Shown in pieces: positions 22,601 through 34,520 of a DNA stretch of 64,000 bases (position 1 is its first letter; every line of letters starts with the position of its first letter). The translations under genes and the position numbers were made by a program. The stretch is from Poecilobothrus nobilitatus (taxonomy: Eukaryota > Arthropoda > Insecta > Diptera > Dolichopodidae), in contig OX352773.1 of NCBI GenBank assembly GCA_947095535.1, positions 129,472,830 to 129,536,829 of the forward strand, in the 5' to 3' direction. The notes under the pieces were generated by a model, which made no database searches, was not told the DNA's origin, and worked only from the letters and a program-made list of their open reading frames with translations.

Positions 22601-23623
22601 TAAATATATGATTTTTAATAATTTGCAACCAACTTTAATGCGCAAATATTCGATAAGAATGTAAGAGACTCGTTTACGACATTCGTTAAGAATATTAGCA
22701 AAATATGTTTTTAACGTAAGAGTGATTTTAAAATATAAATAAATATAAAAGGAAACGTGATTTAAAAATGTAAGTAAAATGTTAAAAAATAATTTGGTAA
22801 CTTGGTAATTTAGTAAATAAATTATAGAAAAATAAATAATAATTTTGATTAGTACTAATTTGAAGTAGAGCACTGAAATTTTAACTATGGATAGACATCA
22901 CAAAAAGTTAATTTTATGGAAGAACTTTTTTCTGTAGCCCTACTCTTTACGGAGCTATAGCCCCCTAAAGTTATAAAAAGCCCTATATTTAAATTGTTAA
23001 CACAAGTTCTATAAGCCATATATATCTTCAATCTGAAAACGCTAATCTAATCGTTAGCTGCTTTTATTAGCTTTACAAATATGTATTAATAAATATATAT
23101 TTTGCCATACGGTATTTTATTTACCGTTATGAGAAACTCAATTTTTGCAAAATTCTTTACCCCTTCTATCTTTCAAACTATTAAAATTCAAAACTTGAAA
23201 TTTTGAGAGAAGTTAGACCTTTAAAAATAAGTATGAGTCATTTCAGAATATTTTTCTGTCGCCTTCCTTTTAGGAGCTTAAGGTTTAGGAGTAAGGGGTC
23301 GAAAACTGAAAATTCCTTGTTTTTAAACATTTGCCCAAATTTTTTTGAAGTAATTTACAAAAATTAAAGCTGCAAATTATATATTTATTTCTGTTAACAA
23401 TTTTTCTGAATATATAGGATTACTTTAAAATTGACGAAAATGTGAGTTGATTTTTTTCAATTTTTTTAGCAAATTTTTCTTAATGATTTTTGTGAATTTT
23501 TTTTTTTTTTTGATTTTATATCTATCGATACTTTAAAATTGTTGAGGATGATGCGTAATACAAAACAATTTAAATAAATAAAAAATATAACGGTTACTTG
23601 AAACATTTATATTTATGTAGTAA
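22601..23623. other. No gene seen
   Basis: AT-rich. The first 270 bp have a minus-strand open frame running into the LINE and may be its 5' untranslated region. The rest shows homopolymer runs only. Confidence 0.4.
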
Positions 23624-23869
23624 TGAATATTACAACCTAAAAATATAACCATACCCATATAAGTAACAACTAAGTGCAAAACATTACCTGAATATCCAGT
23701 TTCAGCCGGCAGTCAAATCATCCAGTCGTCCATCAGAATATTTTTGTTTTATTATTATAGCTTTATAGCTACAATAATTTAATAATGCTTTTATTTTATT
23801 TTTCAAAGTGTAAATATTTTTGTTGCTTTGTTTATTTTTTTTTTAATGGTCAATTGTCAAAACCTTCAG
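23624..23869. repeat. About 250-bp direct repeat, copy 1
   Basis: Runs from TGAATATTACAACC to CAAAACCTTCAG and is repeated at 24027-24276 with scattered differences. Shared landmarks include CAGTTTCAGCCGGCAGT, TCGTCCATCAG and GCTTTATAGCTA. Confidence 0.9.
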
Positions 23870-24024
23870 AAGTAGCGAAGGTTGGAAACATCATGATTGG
23901 TCTAACACGACTTCTACTGCTGCCTATTTCATGAAACCGGGAATTGCTGACGAATCTAACTCTCAAGAGGTCACTTTTTCATATTCGGGTGGGTCAGACG
24001 ATGAGCAGGATGGCCGAGTGTAGT
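23870..24024 (+). CDS. Candidate terminal exon with acidic C-terminus
   Basis: Directly after CCTTCAG (a possible acceptor) one frame is open to a TAG at about 24019-24021. It contains EGWKHHDWSNTTSTAAYF and an acidic end SYSGGSDDEQDGRV. Base composition is clearly more balanced than the flanks, and codon third positions vary. The unit sits exactly between the two 250-bp direct repeats. I do not recognise the protein; it could be the last exon of the plus-strand gene with an exon at 10574-10706, or a fragment carried by a repeat. No frame upstream supports a start codon, so it is called as a partial exon. Confidence 0.4.
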
Positions 24025-24026
24025 AT

Positions 24027-24276
24027 TGAATATTACAACCTAAAAATATAACCATACTCACATTAGTAACAAATAAATACAAAACATTACCTGCATATCA
24101 GTTTCAGCCGGCAGTTAAATCATCCACTCGTCCATCAGGATATTTTTGTTTTATTATTATGGCTTTATAGCTATAATAATTCAATAATGCTTTTATTTTA
24201 TTTTTCAAAGTGTAAACATTTTGTTTACCTTAGCTTTGTTTAATTTTTTTTAATGATCAATTGTCAAAACCTTCAG
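24027..24276. repeat. About 250-bp direct repeat, copy 2
   Basis: Matches 23624-23869. Begins two bases after the stop-codon region of the candidate exon and ends with the same CAAAACCTTCAG, which is followed here by different sequence without an open frame. Confidence 0.9.
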
Positions 24277-24514
24277 TTTTGACAATATAATAACTGATCA
24301 GTACTTTTCAAAATTTGTAATTTCTTGTTTTAAGCGTGTTTTAAATTCGATTTATGATTCGATTCTCAATTTAAACTAAAAAGTTCGCGAATTATCTCCA
24401 ATCCGATAAAAGAAAATAAGTTTAAAATAAAGTAAAATATATTATGAAAAGTAATTAATTCAAAGAAAAGAAGAATTATATATTTTTTTAATTTTAATTT
24501 ATATTTAATAAATA

Positions 24515-24551
24515 GCAGAAATTATATAGATAACGCAAGCAGAACAAAAAA
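24515..24551 (+). repeat. Left arm of a distant inverted repeat
   Basis: CAGAAATTATATAGATAACG followed by CAAGCAGAACAAAAAAT is the imperfect reverse complement of 27008-27050. Weaker similarity continues inward for roughly 100 bp (shared TGCCCCA words). The pair may bound a decayed DNA transposon of about 2.5 kb. Confidence 0.55.
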
Positions 24552-27007
24552 TGTCAATAACAATTCTCGAAATTTTTTCAGATTTCAAGTGCCCCATTTG
24601 CTCTCTAATTTTTTCCTATGCTTTTTTTCTCTTTCAATAGTTCTTTTAAAAAAATATCCTCGTGAATATTTGATTCTATTTTAATTTTAAATATGTAGGT
24701 ACATACATGATAAATATTTTTTTTTATTTTGTTTTTTCTTCAAAAACTTTAAAACTTCTTTTTAGAAGAATGCATTTGAATAAAAGATAATATTGCCATA
24801 TCATTTGTATGATTCACCAAATTTTTTTTTAAACTAAAGTTTTAAAATTTTGTTAAGTATTTATTTTTACCTATAATTTGTACAACTCAAAACTATTATT
24901 AGATTATTTACTATTATAAAACTATTTTTAAAACTATTTAGGTAGTACTCGAATTTAGCAAAAATCCACGACAACAAATCTTAAATACATGTATTCTTCG
25001 TTTCACACAACTTTAGTCTAAAGTCGTAAAGAATTAAAATATTTCAAAAATTACTTTGTTATTTATAATTATAATTAGAAATAAAGAAAAAAAAGAATTC
25101 ACTTTGAAAATACCGTATTTTCATTTATTATTACAAATGGTATAATAAAATCTATTTATAATGTTTGTGTTTTTATATTTCAAAACTGGTTAGAAGAGTT
25201 GTCTATCAATAATTTTGGTTGTATTTCTTTGTTTTTAATTTTAAATATTTTATTAATTTAAAAAATAATGCAAAAAACATATTTTAACATTTTTCTTTCA
25301 ATCTAACAATTTCGCATAGTTAAAGAGTTTTTAATATCTTTTGTATTTAAAACTTGAAGTAAATCAAATAATTATATATCCGGTAACACTATATAAAAAT
25401 TTACTTCTGATTTCTTAAGTATTCTATTTTGGATGGACTGATTATGTGTTGATCAAGTGTCTATAATGTTTATCTATGTATGCGTTAGAATTTAATATTT
25501 TTTTTTTATATCAATAAAAATGCATGAGTAGTTTTTATTTAAAATAAAAAAAAAAAATATGTGACTGCTAACCCTAGTGACTTGTGCTTTTTGTGTAAAA
25601 TTATCTTTCAAAATATAGTTTCTGACATTATGGGTTAAAAGAATTTTAACGTAAGAAATTTATAAAGAAAATTGAAATTTAAATTTGAGCGGTAAGTTAT
25701 CCAATGTGTATAACTTGAATTTTTTTATTAAAATATTTTAATTTTTTTATAGAAGTGAAAAATTAGAAGTTGTTTTACAAGTTTAATAAAAAGTTAAAAT
25801 TAAGTTCATATACATATGCGAAATATATAATGCACAAGTTCTTTTGTTCTTAATCATTCATCAATCATCAATGGAACATAATTTCTATTCAAAAAGTAAG
25901 AAAACATTTTTTTTGTTATTGTTTAGAATTTGTTTCCAAATTTATTTGATTGGCTCTTAATTAATTTATTTGATTGGATAAAATAATTTATTCATTAACT
26001 TGTTGCAAAAATTTCTATTTTTTGACTCTTACTACATACTATATCTACATACTTTTATTATCTTTTCCATCTACTTTGCTTTCATTAGCGTGAACGTATA
26101 ATATATCATCCTCTGTTTAGAATGTTTCAAAATATAAAATCAGATTCCCTGCGCCACATGCAAAACTAGTAGGCTGAATTTTAATGGAAGGCTTTACAGA
26201 TTACCAAAGGATAACAGCTTGTTTGATATATGGACTTCAAAATGTATATATTTATCTTATAATTTTGTTTTACAAGATTTTTTATGCCGAATGGAACGTT
26301 TAATTGAATTCAAGGCTTTTTTTTATTTTGAAACTTCAATTCGGCTTTTTACCTTTTTTTAAAATATTGCATCAATAAAAATAAAATTAGGTCAAAGTTT
26401 TCAGATAAAATTATAATTTTTTCATCCAGTATAGAATTTTATACAGCACACGAGTTTTTAATCTTACATACCTTATTTATAATCTGTTTACAAAATTCCT
26501 AAATTGATAAAAAAAAAATAAAAAATTTACCCTCAGAGGTTAACATTTCGATGGGTATTTATAAAATGTAAAACTTTCTAAGCAAAGAAAAAATTAATAT
26601 GCATATACATATACATACATATATACATATATCTATATATACATGGCTGGTTATACTACTCTATATCCTCCATTCATTAATTATTTTTTTGGTTACTTCT
26701 TTTTATAAATAGTAAAGTGACTGAAAATAAAAAAAAAATATAAACTATTCATAAAATATATGAAATGAATAGAAAAAAAAATAAATCTAACAACCTAACA
26801 CAACGCCAGACAACACATACCAATAACATCTTAAATAAAAATAAAACTTTACAATGTGACTTGTTTGATTTTTCGTTAGAAAAATAAAATAAATAAATTT
26901 GAAGAATGAAGAATGAGAAAGAGCAAGCAAAAATAATATGTTTATTTTTTTAATTCAATGTTTTTCTCTTTCTTTGGGGCATTACAAATTAAAAAAAATT
27001 GTGAGAG
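24552..27007. other. AT-rich interior between inverted repeats, no gene seen
   Basis: No ORF with recognisable content on either strand. There is a short microsatellite of ATACAT words at 26600-26645. If the inverted repeats are transposon ends, the coding region is gone or too decayed to see. Confidence 0.45.
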
Positions 27008-27050
27008 ATTTTTTGTTCTACTTGCGTTATCTATATATATATAATTTCTG
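27008..27050 (-). repeat. Right arm of the distant inverted repeat
   Basis: Reverse complement of 24515-24551, differing mainly by a TA-dinucleotide expansion (ATATATATAT). It is followed by a run of about 25 T at 27089-27113. Confidence 0.55.
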
Positions 27051-27237
27051 TAAATAGTATAATTCACATTTTAATTTGACAAAAAGTGTTTTTTTTTTTT
27101 TTTTTTTTTTTTTGGAAATTATACTACATTTATATGATGTTGGTATACATTAATACATATATTATGTATTATGTTTAAATGCATGTCGTTATATGTTACT
27201 TGAATGATATATAAGAAGAATATTGATATTATAAAGG

Positions 27238-27545
27238 CTAGGGATTGTATAAAAAATCAAAAAAAACTAATACCGCTATTTCGGTATTACACTGGGATCC
27301 CGGTATTAATTCCGTATTTAATTATTTAAAAAAAAGTAATTCATTTACGTTATAATACAGAAATAAAAATAAACAATAGAAAAAATTTGAAAATATTATA
27401 TTTTTTTTTTTATCATTGAAATATGCCCGCAGCCTGATAAGATCAGTTTGTCAAAGCTTGTGTCGCCTAATCGCGAGATAATCTTCGTGCAGAGTATACC
27501 AGCATCAGTAAAGCTCTCTCGGATTCCACGCTTGTTGGGGGAATT
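27238..27545 (-). pseudogene. hAT-superfamily transposase C-terminus and transposon end
   Basis: The minus strand at 27420-27545 encodes the hAT dimerisation block: PPTSVESERAF, then, after a one-base deletion, TDAGILCTKIISRLGDTSFD. This matches the conserved end of hAT transposases. On the 3' side (27238-27330) a terminal sequence beginning CTAGGGATTG, with repeated CGGTATT and GGGATCCCGG, looks like a hAT terminal inverted repeat. The rest of the transposase is not recognisable and the opposite end was not found. Confidence 0.75.
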
Positions 27546-27952
27546 GAAATGAGACTATTATATATTAAGTTTAAAAATTTCGCCCTGATATTGTCTGCTT
27601 CGAAATAGCATAACTTTTATGTGATCACTTTATTTAAATCTTTTATATGTTTTAGTTTTACAGTCTTATTTATTTTTATTCTTTATGAAATTTCCATTTC
27701 TAGCTTCTCTTGCATTGTAAGTAAATGTTCTGCTTCTTGCTCAGAATCTGAAAATATGATCTTATTTTATTTTATATGATGTTATTTTCACTGATTAAAG
27801 TTGCTGCTGTTTCTGCATCTTTTGTTTGATCAAGCCGTTCCAATAAGATGACAATAACTTTAAGGACTCCAGTTTGAGTTATTTGCTTCATTTCAACTGT
27901 ACTATTGCAATTAAACAAGTATGCGCATATTAAGTTCCTTTTTTCAAACTTT

Positions 27953-28075
27953 TTCAGTATTGAATGGAAGTATTTCTTTTCAGGACTTTTTAGTACTGAA
28001 TGAAAGTATTTCTTTTCAGTGCTGTTGTTTCAGTACCTTTTCTGTACTGAATGGAAGTATTTCTTTTCAGGGCTG
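27953..28075. repeat. Minisatellite, 3 units of 40-55 bp
   Basis: The phrase ACTGAATGGAAGTATTTC followed by TTTTCAG occurs three times (about 27957, 27996 and 28046) with spacers containing GGACTTTTTAG or TACCTTTTCTG. Possibly internal to the decayed hAT element. The adjoining stretches 27546-27952 and 28076-28518 hold no gene I can support, though a short minus-strand frame near 27790-27900 (LKVIVILLERLDQTKDAETA) looks coding-like. Confidence 0.7.
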
Positions 28076-28518
28076 ATTCAGAGCTTTTTCAGAACTCCGC
28101 ATCCGTACAAAATAAAAAGACATTAAATAAATTATTAATTATATAATTATTATATAATATAATATAAATAAATTATTAATTATATAAGTTATACCATTAT
28201 GATACATATATGAATAAAAAACTATAAAAAAAAGTTAATTATGAAAAAAATAGTCTTTCATCTTTAAAATTTTGTAAGTTAAAAAAAATATAAATAAAAA
28301 ATAATATGTAATTTTAATACCTTTTGTGTATTTTTATTTGAAATTTTTAAGTTTTTTAAATTTTGTACTTTTTAATAGAAAAAAAAACAAAAGAATTCAT
28401 AAAAATTTAAATCTAAATTTAAAAGCTATAAAATTATGTGAGTGTTAAAAAACGTTAAAAAAATAGTTAAAAAAATTGATATAAAAAAATATTAAATAGG
28501 ATATGTACATCTTAGTAT

Positions 28519-28631
28519 TTAAATTGATTTACTATATTGCTTAAATTTATGATAGCGGTTATGAGATTTTACAATGCACTTTTTGAGTTCCTTCACGAAT
28601 TCCTGAACTCCGAGAACTGTTCCGCAAGCAT
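28519..28631 (-). CDS. Candidate last exon of an unidentified minus-strand gene
   Basis: On the minus strand an acceptor TTCTAG (ending 28632) is followed by 36 open codons and TAA (28519-28521). Residues include CGTVLGVQEFVKELKK and SHNRYHKFKQYSKS. The first two bases complete a codon left by the exon at 28696-28852, so the two exons join in frame across a 64-bp intron. The protein is not recognised. Confidence 0.45.
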
Positions 28632-28695
28632 CTAGAACGATATTCACATTACATATATATTAATATCGAATCAAAACACAAAAAATATTACATAC

Positions 28696-28852
28696 CATAT
28701 AAAATTTTAGTAAATAAAACCAGTTGTTTTATAGCTTTTTTAGCAGAGATTCCTCTTAAATTGAATTCTATGTACACAGAATTGGATCCGATAAATCGAA
28801 ATGCAGCGTATATTGATTGTGAAATGAATTTGAATCTTCGGAAGTAGTTTAT
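28696..28852 (-). CDS. Candidate penultimate exon of the same gene
   Basis: On the minus strand, acceptor CTATAG is followed by 52 open codons plus one base, then a donor GTATGT (28690-28695). The peptide contains INYFRRFKFISQSIYAAF, RFIGSNSVYIEFNLRG and AKKAIKQLVLF, with balanced codon use unlike the AT-rich surroundings. No upstream exon could be identified in 28853-29819, so the gene is partial here. I cannot assign a family. Confidence 0.45.
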
Positions 28853-29819
28853 CTATAGATATATGTATAAATAAATGTATTGTTATATTATATATTAAAC
28901 TTTGAACGTAGCAGTCTTTGAGAAAATTTTTCTTCTTGAAGTTTACTATAATATGAAATTTACTATAATCGTTTTTTTTTGTTATGTTTTTGTAAAATAC
29001 TATTTTTCAGAAAAAGTTTTATTAAAATAACTAGTTCTACGGAAAGTATTTTTACTGTTTATTAAAAACTTTTTAAAAAAATAAACTATTTATACTTTGT
29101 ATTATTATTTATATTTATATCTTTATTATTTTTTTATTTATTCAAATTTGTTTCACAAAATTTAATAATAACTAAATTGCTGCAACAAAATTTAATGGTG
29201 GATAATCAAGTAACACTGTAAAACTGTACTTATTTTACCCGAATGTTCAGTTACAAAAAAAGAGCGATGGATTGAGAAAATACCATATTGTTGTTTCATT
29301 ATTTTCAGGTATCTTCAGACTTGATTCAGTACTTCATTCGATCTTGATTTATTGAACCGTGCAAACGTGTTTTATTGTCCTGAGCCTTCGATTAATTGTT
29401 ATACTGCAAAGAGAAGAAGAATTGTTAATTTTTATTTGTCTTCTTACTTACTATTCTCTAAAAAATTTTAATAACTAAGTTTTTTTATTTTCTAATTTAA
29501 TTTATTAAGTATATTTAATTGTTTTGATTCTTTGATTTTTGATTTTGATTGTTAATTGTTTATATTTGATCGGTTTGTTCTGAGGCTGCGCATTCACTTT
29601 TGCTGCTAGACTTTACAGTAAAATATCTGATTGTATACTAACTGAAAAATATAGTTACAACTTACACAAACTCAACAGTCAACACACGAAAAATGTTCAG
29701 TTTTAAAAACTGTTTTACCAAAACTTACTAATACAACATCAAAAATAGAGTTGACAATCTATATAAGTGCTACCGCTTTTTTGAATAAACAAGGGTTACG
29801 ATCGTTGTGAGATATCTTA
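28853..29819. other. No gene seen
   Basis: AT-rich with a few more balanced stretches (29330-29420, 29580-29700). No exon with matching splice sites and frame could be supported. Confidence 0.4.
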
Positions 29820-29828
29820 TAGCATTAT

Positions 29829-29888
29829 AGTTAAACATCAACATAGATTAACATCACCTCGAAGCATTATAGTTAAACATCAACATAT
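29829..29888 (+). repeat. Two copies of a 25-bp word before a LINE
   Basis: AGCATTATAGTTAAACATCA followed by ACATA occurs twice, about 42 bp apart, directly upstream of the LINE ORF1. It could be a repeated promoter unit at the LINE 5' end, as some LINEs have, or a chance duplication. Confidence 0.6.
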
Positions 29889-29935
29889 ATTAATTTTTTC
29901 TGATATCAAAATAAACGTAAAATTAAATATGCCTA

Positions 29936-30462
29936 ATGAGCAAATTAAATTGGCAAATTAAACCTCGAAAAAATGTGTGTCCTCTGTGCAATTCTGCTGT
30001 ACAAAGAGGTGATGATGGAGTCCTGTGCGACGGTAAATGCAGGGCATGGTATCATTGGTCGTGTTTGGGCTATGATGTTAGTAAATACTCTGCCTTCAAT
30101 AAAGTTGCTGATCTGATAATATGAATGTGTGATACTGATAAAAAAAGATGAGGAAATGGATTAAAGATACGTGGAGCTGTAATAATGAACAGGTCATAGT
30201 TGATGAATTTAAGAAACTTAATGGGAAAATTAAAAACATAGCAACATCTGTTACGGCGGTTATGGAGAACAATGCAACTAAAAAGACTACCACCCCCAAG
30301 CCAAATGAAGATAGCTACCCAGGTATTGATGATAAATTTGAAATACTTGGAGCAAAAATGGTCACTTCAGATATATCATCGAATGCAGTCCACATATTTT
30401 CAAAAATGCTAGTTGTTCTAGCAACAATCTGCAATATTCCAACTGCAAGGCGCGTCAAATAG
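29936..30462 (+). pseudogene. LINE ORF1 with PHD-like zinc finger
   Basis: The first 40 codons carry CPLCNSAVQRGDDGVLCDG…CRAWYHWSCLGY, a C4HC3-type PHD pattern found in ORF1 proteins of CR1-like LINEs, where it is thought to assist RNA binding. The frame stops at 30124; a second frame (30148-30462) continues with charged, helical sequence (VIVDEFKKLNGKIKNI). One frameshift or stop near 30125 therefore splits ORF1. Confidence 0.65.
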
Positions 30463-30600
30463 TGTATGGGTCATGGGTCAATTAGCAAGTTGTGTCCTGT
30501 ATATCTTAAGCAAGTTGACATCGCTCGTTCCAAGATTAATTATAACTGCTAGCTGTGATTTTGTTATATAATTGGTGTTATTGCAAACTATATCATTATA

Positions 30601-32066
30601 AATATAATGTACGACCTACAGTCTGTTACAATTGCATACTTTAACCTAAGAAGCATTCGTAACAAAATGAGTGAAATTACTATATTTCTAAAAAACAATC
30701 TGGAAGTGGCTATCATAGTTGGTAATGAGACTTGGGTCATATAATAATGAGGAACAGTATTATAATATTGACAACTTCGTCTCAGTTTTTGACAGCAGGA
30801 ATGATCATACAGGTGGTGCTATAGTTATCTACATAAAAAAAAGAGGTTGATATTGAAGTTATTGCTAAAAATAAACTATTTAATTCAACTATATTGCAAA
30901 TTGTCAACACTAAACCAAAATTAACCATCAGCACGGCATATAAGGCACCTGCCGAATCTGAAGATAGGGATTTTATACAATTTATTGAGAAGATAAAGGA
31001 TAATTACAAAAACATAGTGTTTGTAGGAGACGTTAATATAGATTTACTAAAAGATAATAATTGCACAAAAAACTATCTTAGCGCCATTGAAGGTTCGGCG
31101 ACACGTATTGTTAACTCTATTGATGTACAACATGCCATAAGAGTGACGGAAACTACTTCCACTTTGATTGTTCATGTGATCTCCAACATAGCCGTAGGAA
31201 AATATAGAATAACGCTAACACTAGTTGATATTGTTGTTTATGATCACAAAGCTATAATAATAAATATTAATACATTAAAAACTACTCTGCGACCTATGGT
31301 CTCAATGAACTACTATATGGTTGATTACACAAGATGAACAATTACAGTAATGCTCTAAATCAGACCACTACTATTAGGCGGATACTATTAATAAACAAAT
31401 TTGCCTGGTGGTTTCACATTTTTCCACGAAGGTGTGGAAACCAGGCACTATGGGCAAATTTCGAATGCCTTCAACAATTACTTCAATTGCGTTGGTGTCA
31501 AACTAGGTGGCAACTTCATCCCTAATATTCAACCGATTAGGAACGAAACCAACGACAAGAATAGTTTTTTTACTTCCTACAGATACCAATGAATTAAAAG
31601 AAACTATTGCTCAAATAAAAACAATGCTGCACCAAGGAAACACGGTATTACGGCGAAGGATATTAAAAATATTAGTGAGTCAACTATTCGAGTCCTGGTC
31701 GATTTAATTAATGATATGCTCTACTCGGATAAGTTTCCGGCTATATTAAAACAAACAATAATAATACCGGTGCATAAAAGTGGAAACAAGAAGGATGTAG
31801 CCAACTACAGACCAATATCTGTTTTGGACACGGTGGCTAAAATATATGAGAAAATCATCAACAAAAGAATCGTCAATTTTGTCAAAGAAACTTGTGGTTT
31901 TGATAACCATCAGTTTGCATTCCCGAACGAATCCAACACTGATGTTACTCTGGCGGTACTGACTACATTCGTTCATGATAATATTGATAAGGGGAACTAT
32001 GTAGGGGCAATTCTCGTTGACAAGAAGACGTTTGATACGGTAGATCACAATATTCTTCTTGATCAT
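30601..32066 (+). pseudogene. LINE ORF2: endonuclease and RT N-terminal part
   Basis: Endonuclease: VTIAYFNLRSIRNKMSEI (from 30625), NETWV with stops directly after (about 30724-30745), GGAIVIYI, then KNIVFVGDVNIDLL (about 31009-31050) and a D-H pair near 31240. RT: KTMLHQGNT to PAILKQTIIIPVHKSGN (31737-31790), NYRPISVL (about 31804), AILVDKKTFDTVDHNILL (32008-32060). The canonical SKAFD is changed to KKTFD. The frame ends before the catalytic ADD motif. Several frameshifts lie between 31300 and 31720. Confidence 0.7.
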
Positions 32067-32557
32067 ATGTATTTTATTTATTTTATTTTATTTTAATTAC
32101 CAAAGCAAGGTATGTACATGTTTAAAAAAAAATAAAAAAAGACAAAAAATAACAGACATTATAACATTGATATTGAAAATATGATTGCAATTCTTAATGA
32201 TTAATTAATATGTATAATATTAAAAATATATTTCAGACTTAAAAAATAGAAGTTATACAATACAAAATTTGATTACCTACATAAAAACTTAAATTCTTAA
32301 GTAAACTTTATAATTCTTAATGATATGTAAGTATGTAAACAATAAACAGTACTACTAAAAAGAAAAAACAAAATAAAAATAAAACTTGATGACATAATCA
32401 AAATAAAAATACTTTAAATATTGAATGTAGAATTATGAATGTACGAACATAATTATAAAATTAAATTACAAAAGCTTTTTTGTGAAATTTAATACAAAAA
32501 AGAAAAATTATACATTTGAATAAATTTATGAAAAGTATATTTATGAATTGGTTAGAA

Positions 32558-34520
32558 TTAATTGTCTGAGGTCAGTAAATTGAAAAAGTTTTGATGTAAA
32601 GTGTTTTTGAAGGTATTTCTGGAAATTGTTGAAGTATAGAGATAACTGATTTTATTGAATGTAATACAACATCTGTTTATCGGTTCATTTCTTCCGTATT
32701 CTGTACTGTGTTTATATTCCACCAAAAATTTCGTGTATCTTGTTTGTCTCTCTATCATTAAGTTTAAATTTGTAATTAAGTGATAGTATAGCAATATTAT
32801 TATTTAGAATGTCAAAAGTAACACATGATGAAAATATTAAGAATTTAATATTTGAACACATGTTTAAGAATTAACACATGTTTAAGAAACACAGTAACAC
32901 ATGTTTAAGAATTTAAATCGTGTTGTGTAGCTAGGAAAATGTAAAACGTCTGAAGGGTTATATTGGTTTCTTAATGCAAATAGAAGAAACAGTTTTTGAA
33001 CTGATTCAATTTTGTTAGAAGGAACCTGAAAAGCTGGATCCCATATAATGCTACCGTATTCTAATATAGAACGAATTAGCGAACAATACAGAGTTTTTGT
33101 CACAGCTAAGTCACTCAATTCTTTAGCTCTTCTCTTAATGAAACCTAACATTTTATTTGCTCTTGAAATTAAGTGGTCATAGTGCAGATTTAAGGTAAGT
33201 TTATTATCAAGTAGAATTCCAAGATCAGTAATACTAAAAACCCTTTCAAATATTAGATTATCTATTCTGTAGTCGTACAGTAAAGAAGAACGTTTACGGG
33301 TAAAACTGATAACCTTGCATATCTGCATATTGAGCTCTAATTTGTTGGTTGTACACCAATCATGTAATGATTATAAGCTTGATTGAAGTAAAGCTGCGTC
33401 AGAACTGTCATTTACGACTTGATATGGTCGTATTTTAGGTCGTCAGCAAACGCTATGTGCGGTATGGCACCCAAATATACTGAAAGATCGGAAATAAATA
33501 TATTGAATAAAAGCCCTAAATGGCTACCTTGAGATATACCAGAAGTAACATCGATTATATTGGACAATATACCTTGATATTTAACGTTTTGTGTCCTTTC
33601 TGATAAATAAGAGTTAAGCCATGTATGAAAAGAACCCGATATACCAAAAGTTGTAAGTTTGTTTAGCAAAGTGTAATGATCTACACGATCAAATGCTTTG
33701 CTAAAATCAGTGTAAATTGCATCAACTTGATATCCTTTCTCCATTATATTCAGGATTTCAGATGTGTATAACATAGGGTTCGTTGTAGTGGAACGACTTT
33801 TTCTGAAACCGTGTTGTTGTTCGTTAAGTTTGGCATTTATTACAGGAGTACTTTTATCGACAAGAGTTTTTTCGAATAATTTTGAAATAGTCGATAGGAT
33901 GGTTATACCTCAATAGTTTTCTACTGATGATCTTTCATTTTTTTTGTAGATGGGAGTTAAATGAGAGGATTTCCACACATGTAGAAAACACCATTCGAAA
34001 GCGATTTATTTAAAATGAAATGAAGAGGAGTAATTAGATAATGAGCACAGCTATATAAGAAGAGTGGAGGCATTAAGTCAGATCCGGCACCCTTCTTTGT
34101 GTCAAGGCTCATAATAGCTTCATAAATGTCCCTTTCGGAAAGATACAGATCTGTAATTAACAAATTTGGGCTATTAGATAAACAAATAGCAGAGATAGCA
34201 AATTGCTCTTTTGGACGATAAACTTTTCGAAAACTGTCGGAAAAAAAGTTACAAATTGTTTTCGGGCAAGAGGAAAAAGTATTGTCCTTGGACATTGAAT
34301 TAGGGTAGCGGAATATTTTTCGTTTTATGTTGACAAATTCGAAAAAATTTTTGGGATCCCTAATTAATTTGTTGCCTATATTAATGACATAGTTTTCATA
34401 GGCTGTACGAGCTTTCAGTTTGAATTCATTTGCAAGTAGTTTGTACGAATTCAATAAGTCATCGTTTGGTGCTATTGTGTGTTTAATTTTCTTGTATATT
34501 TTATTGCGCTGGTTACGCAA
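32558..34520 (-). pseudogene. Jockey-like LINE reverse transcriptase, frameshifted
   Basis: From 34520 down: RT N-terminal region (NQRNKIYKKIKHTI, RDPKNFFEFVNIKRK, MSLDTKKGAGSDLMPP), a gap with a stop at the NYRPIS equivalent (about 33915), then YTDFSKAFDRVDHYTLLNKL (about 33660-33720), SGISQGSHLGLLFNIFISDL (33490-33550) and catalytic FADD (33439-33450) followed by a stop. The thumb is at 32882-33328 (ITDLGILLDNKLTLN, SILEYGSIIWDP) and the C-terminal piece at 32558-32794. At least three frame changes; non-functional. Confidence 0.75.

Larger units (their letters stand above)
29936..32066 (+). mobile_element. Plus-strand CR1-like LINE, 3'-truncated
   Basis: ORF1 with a PHD-type zinc finger is followed by endonuclease and the start of reverse transcriptase, in the order of CR1-like insect LINEs. 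The RT stops at about 32066, where the A-rich tail of an opposite-strand LINE begins. The missing 3' half of RT was not found on the far side of that LINE. Multiple frameshifts show it is dead. Confidence 0.75.

Noticed and set aside
22861..22876. GTAGAGCACT, similar to the complement of the CsRn1-type LTR start, considered as a 5' LTR
   Set aside because: Only about ten bases match and the following sequence does not.
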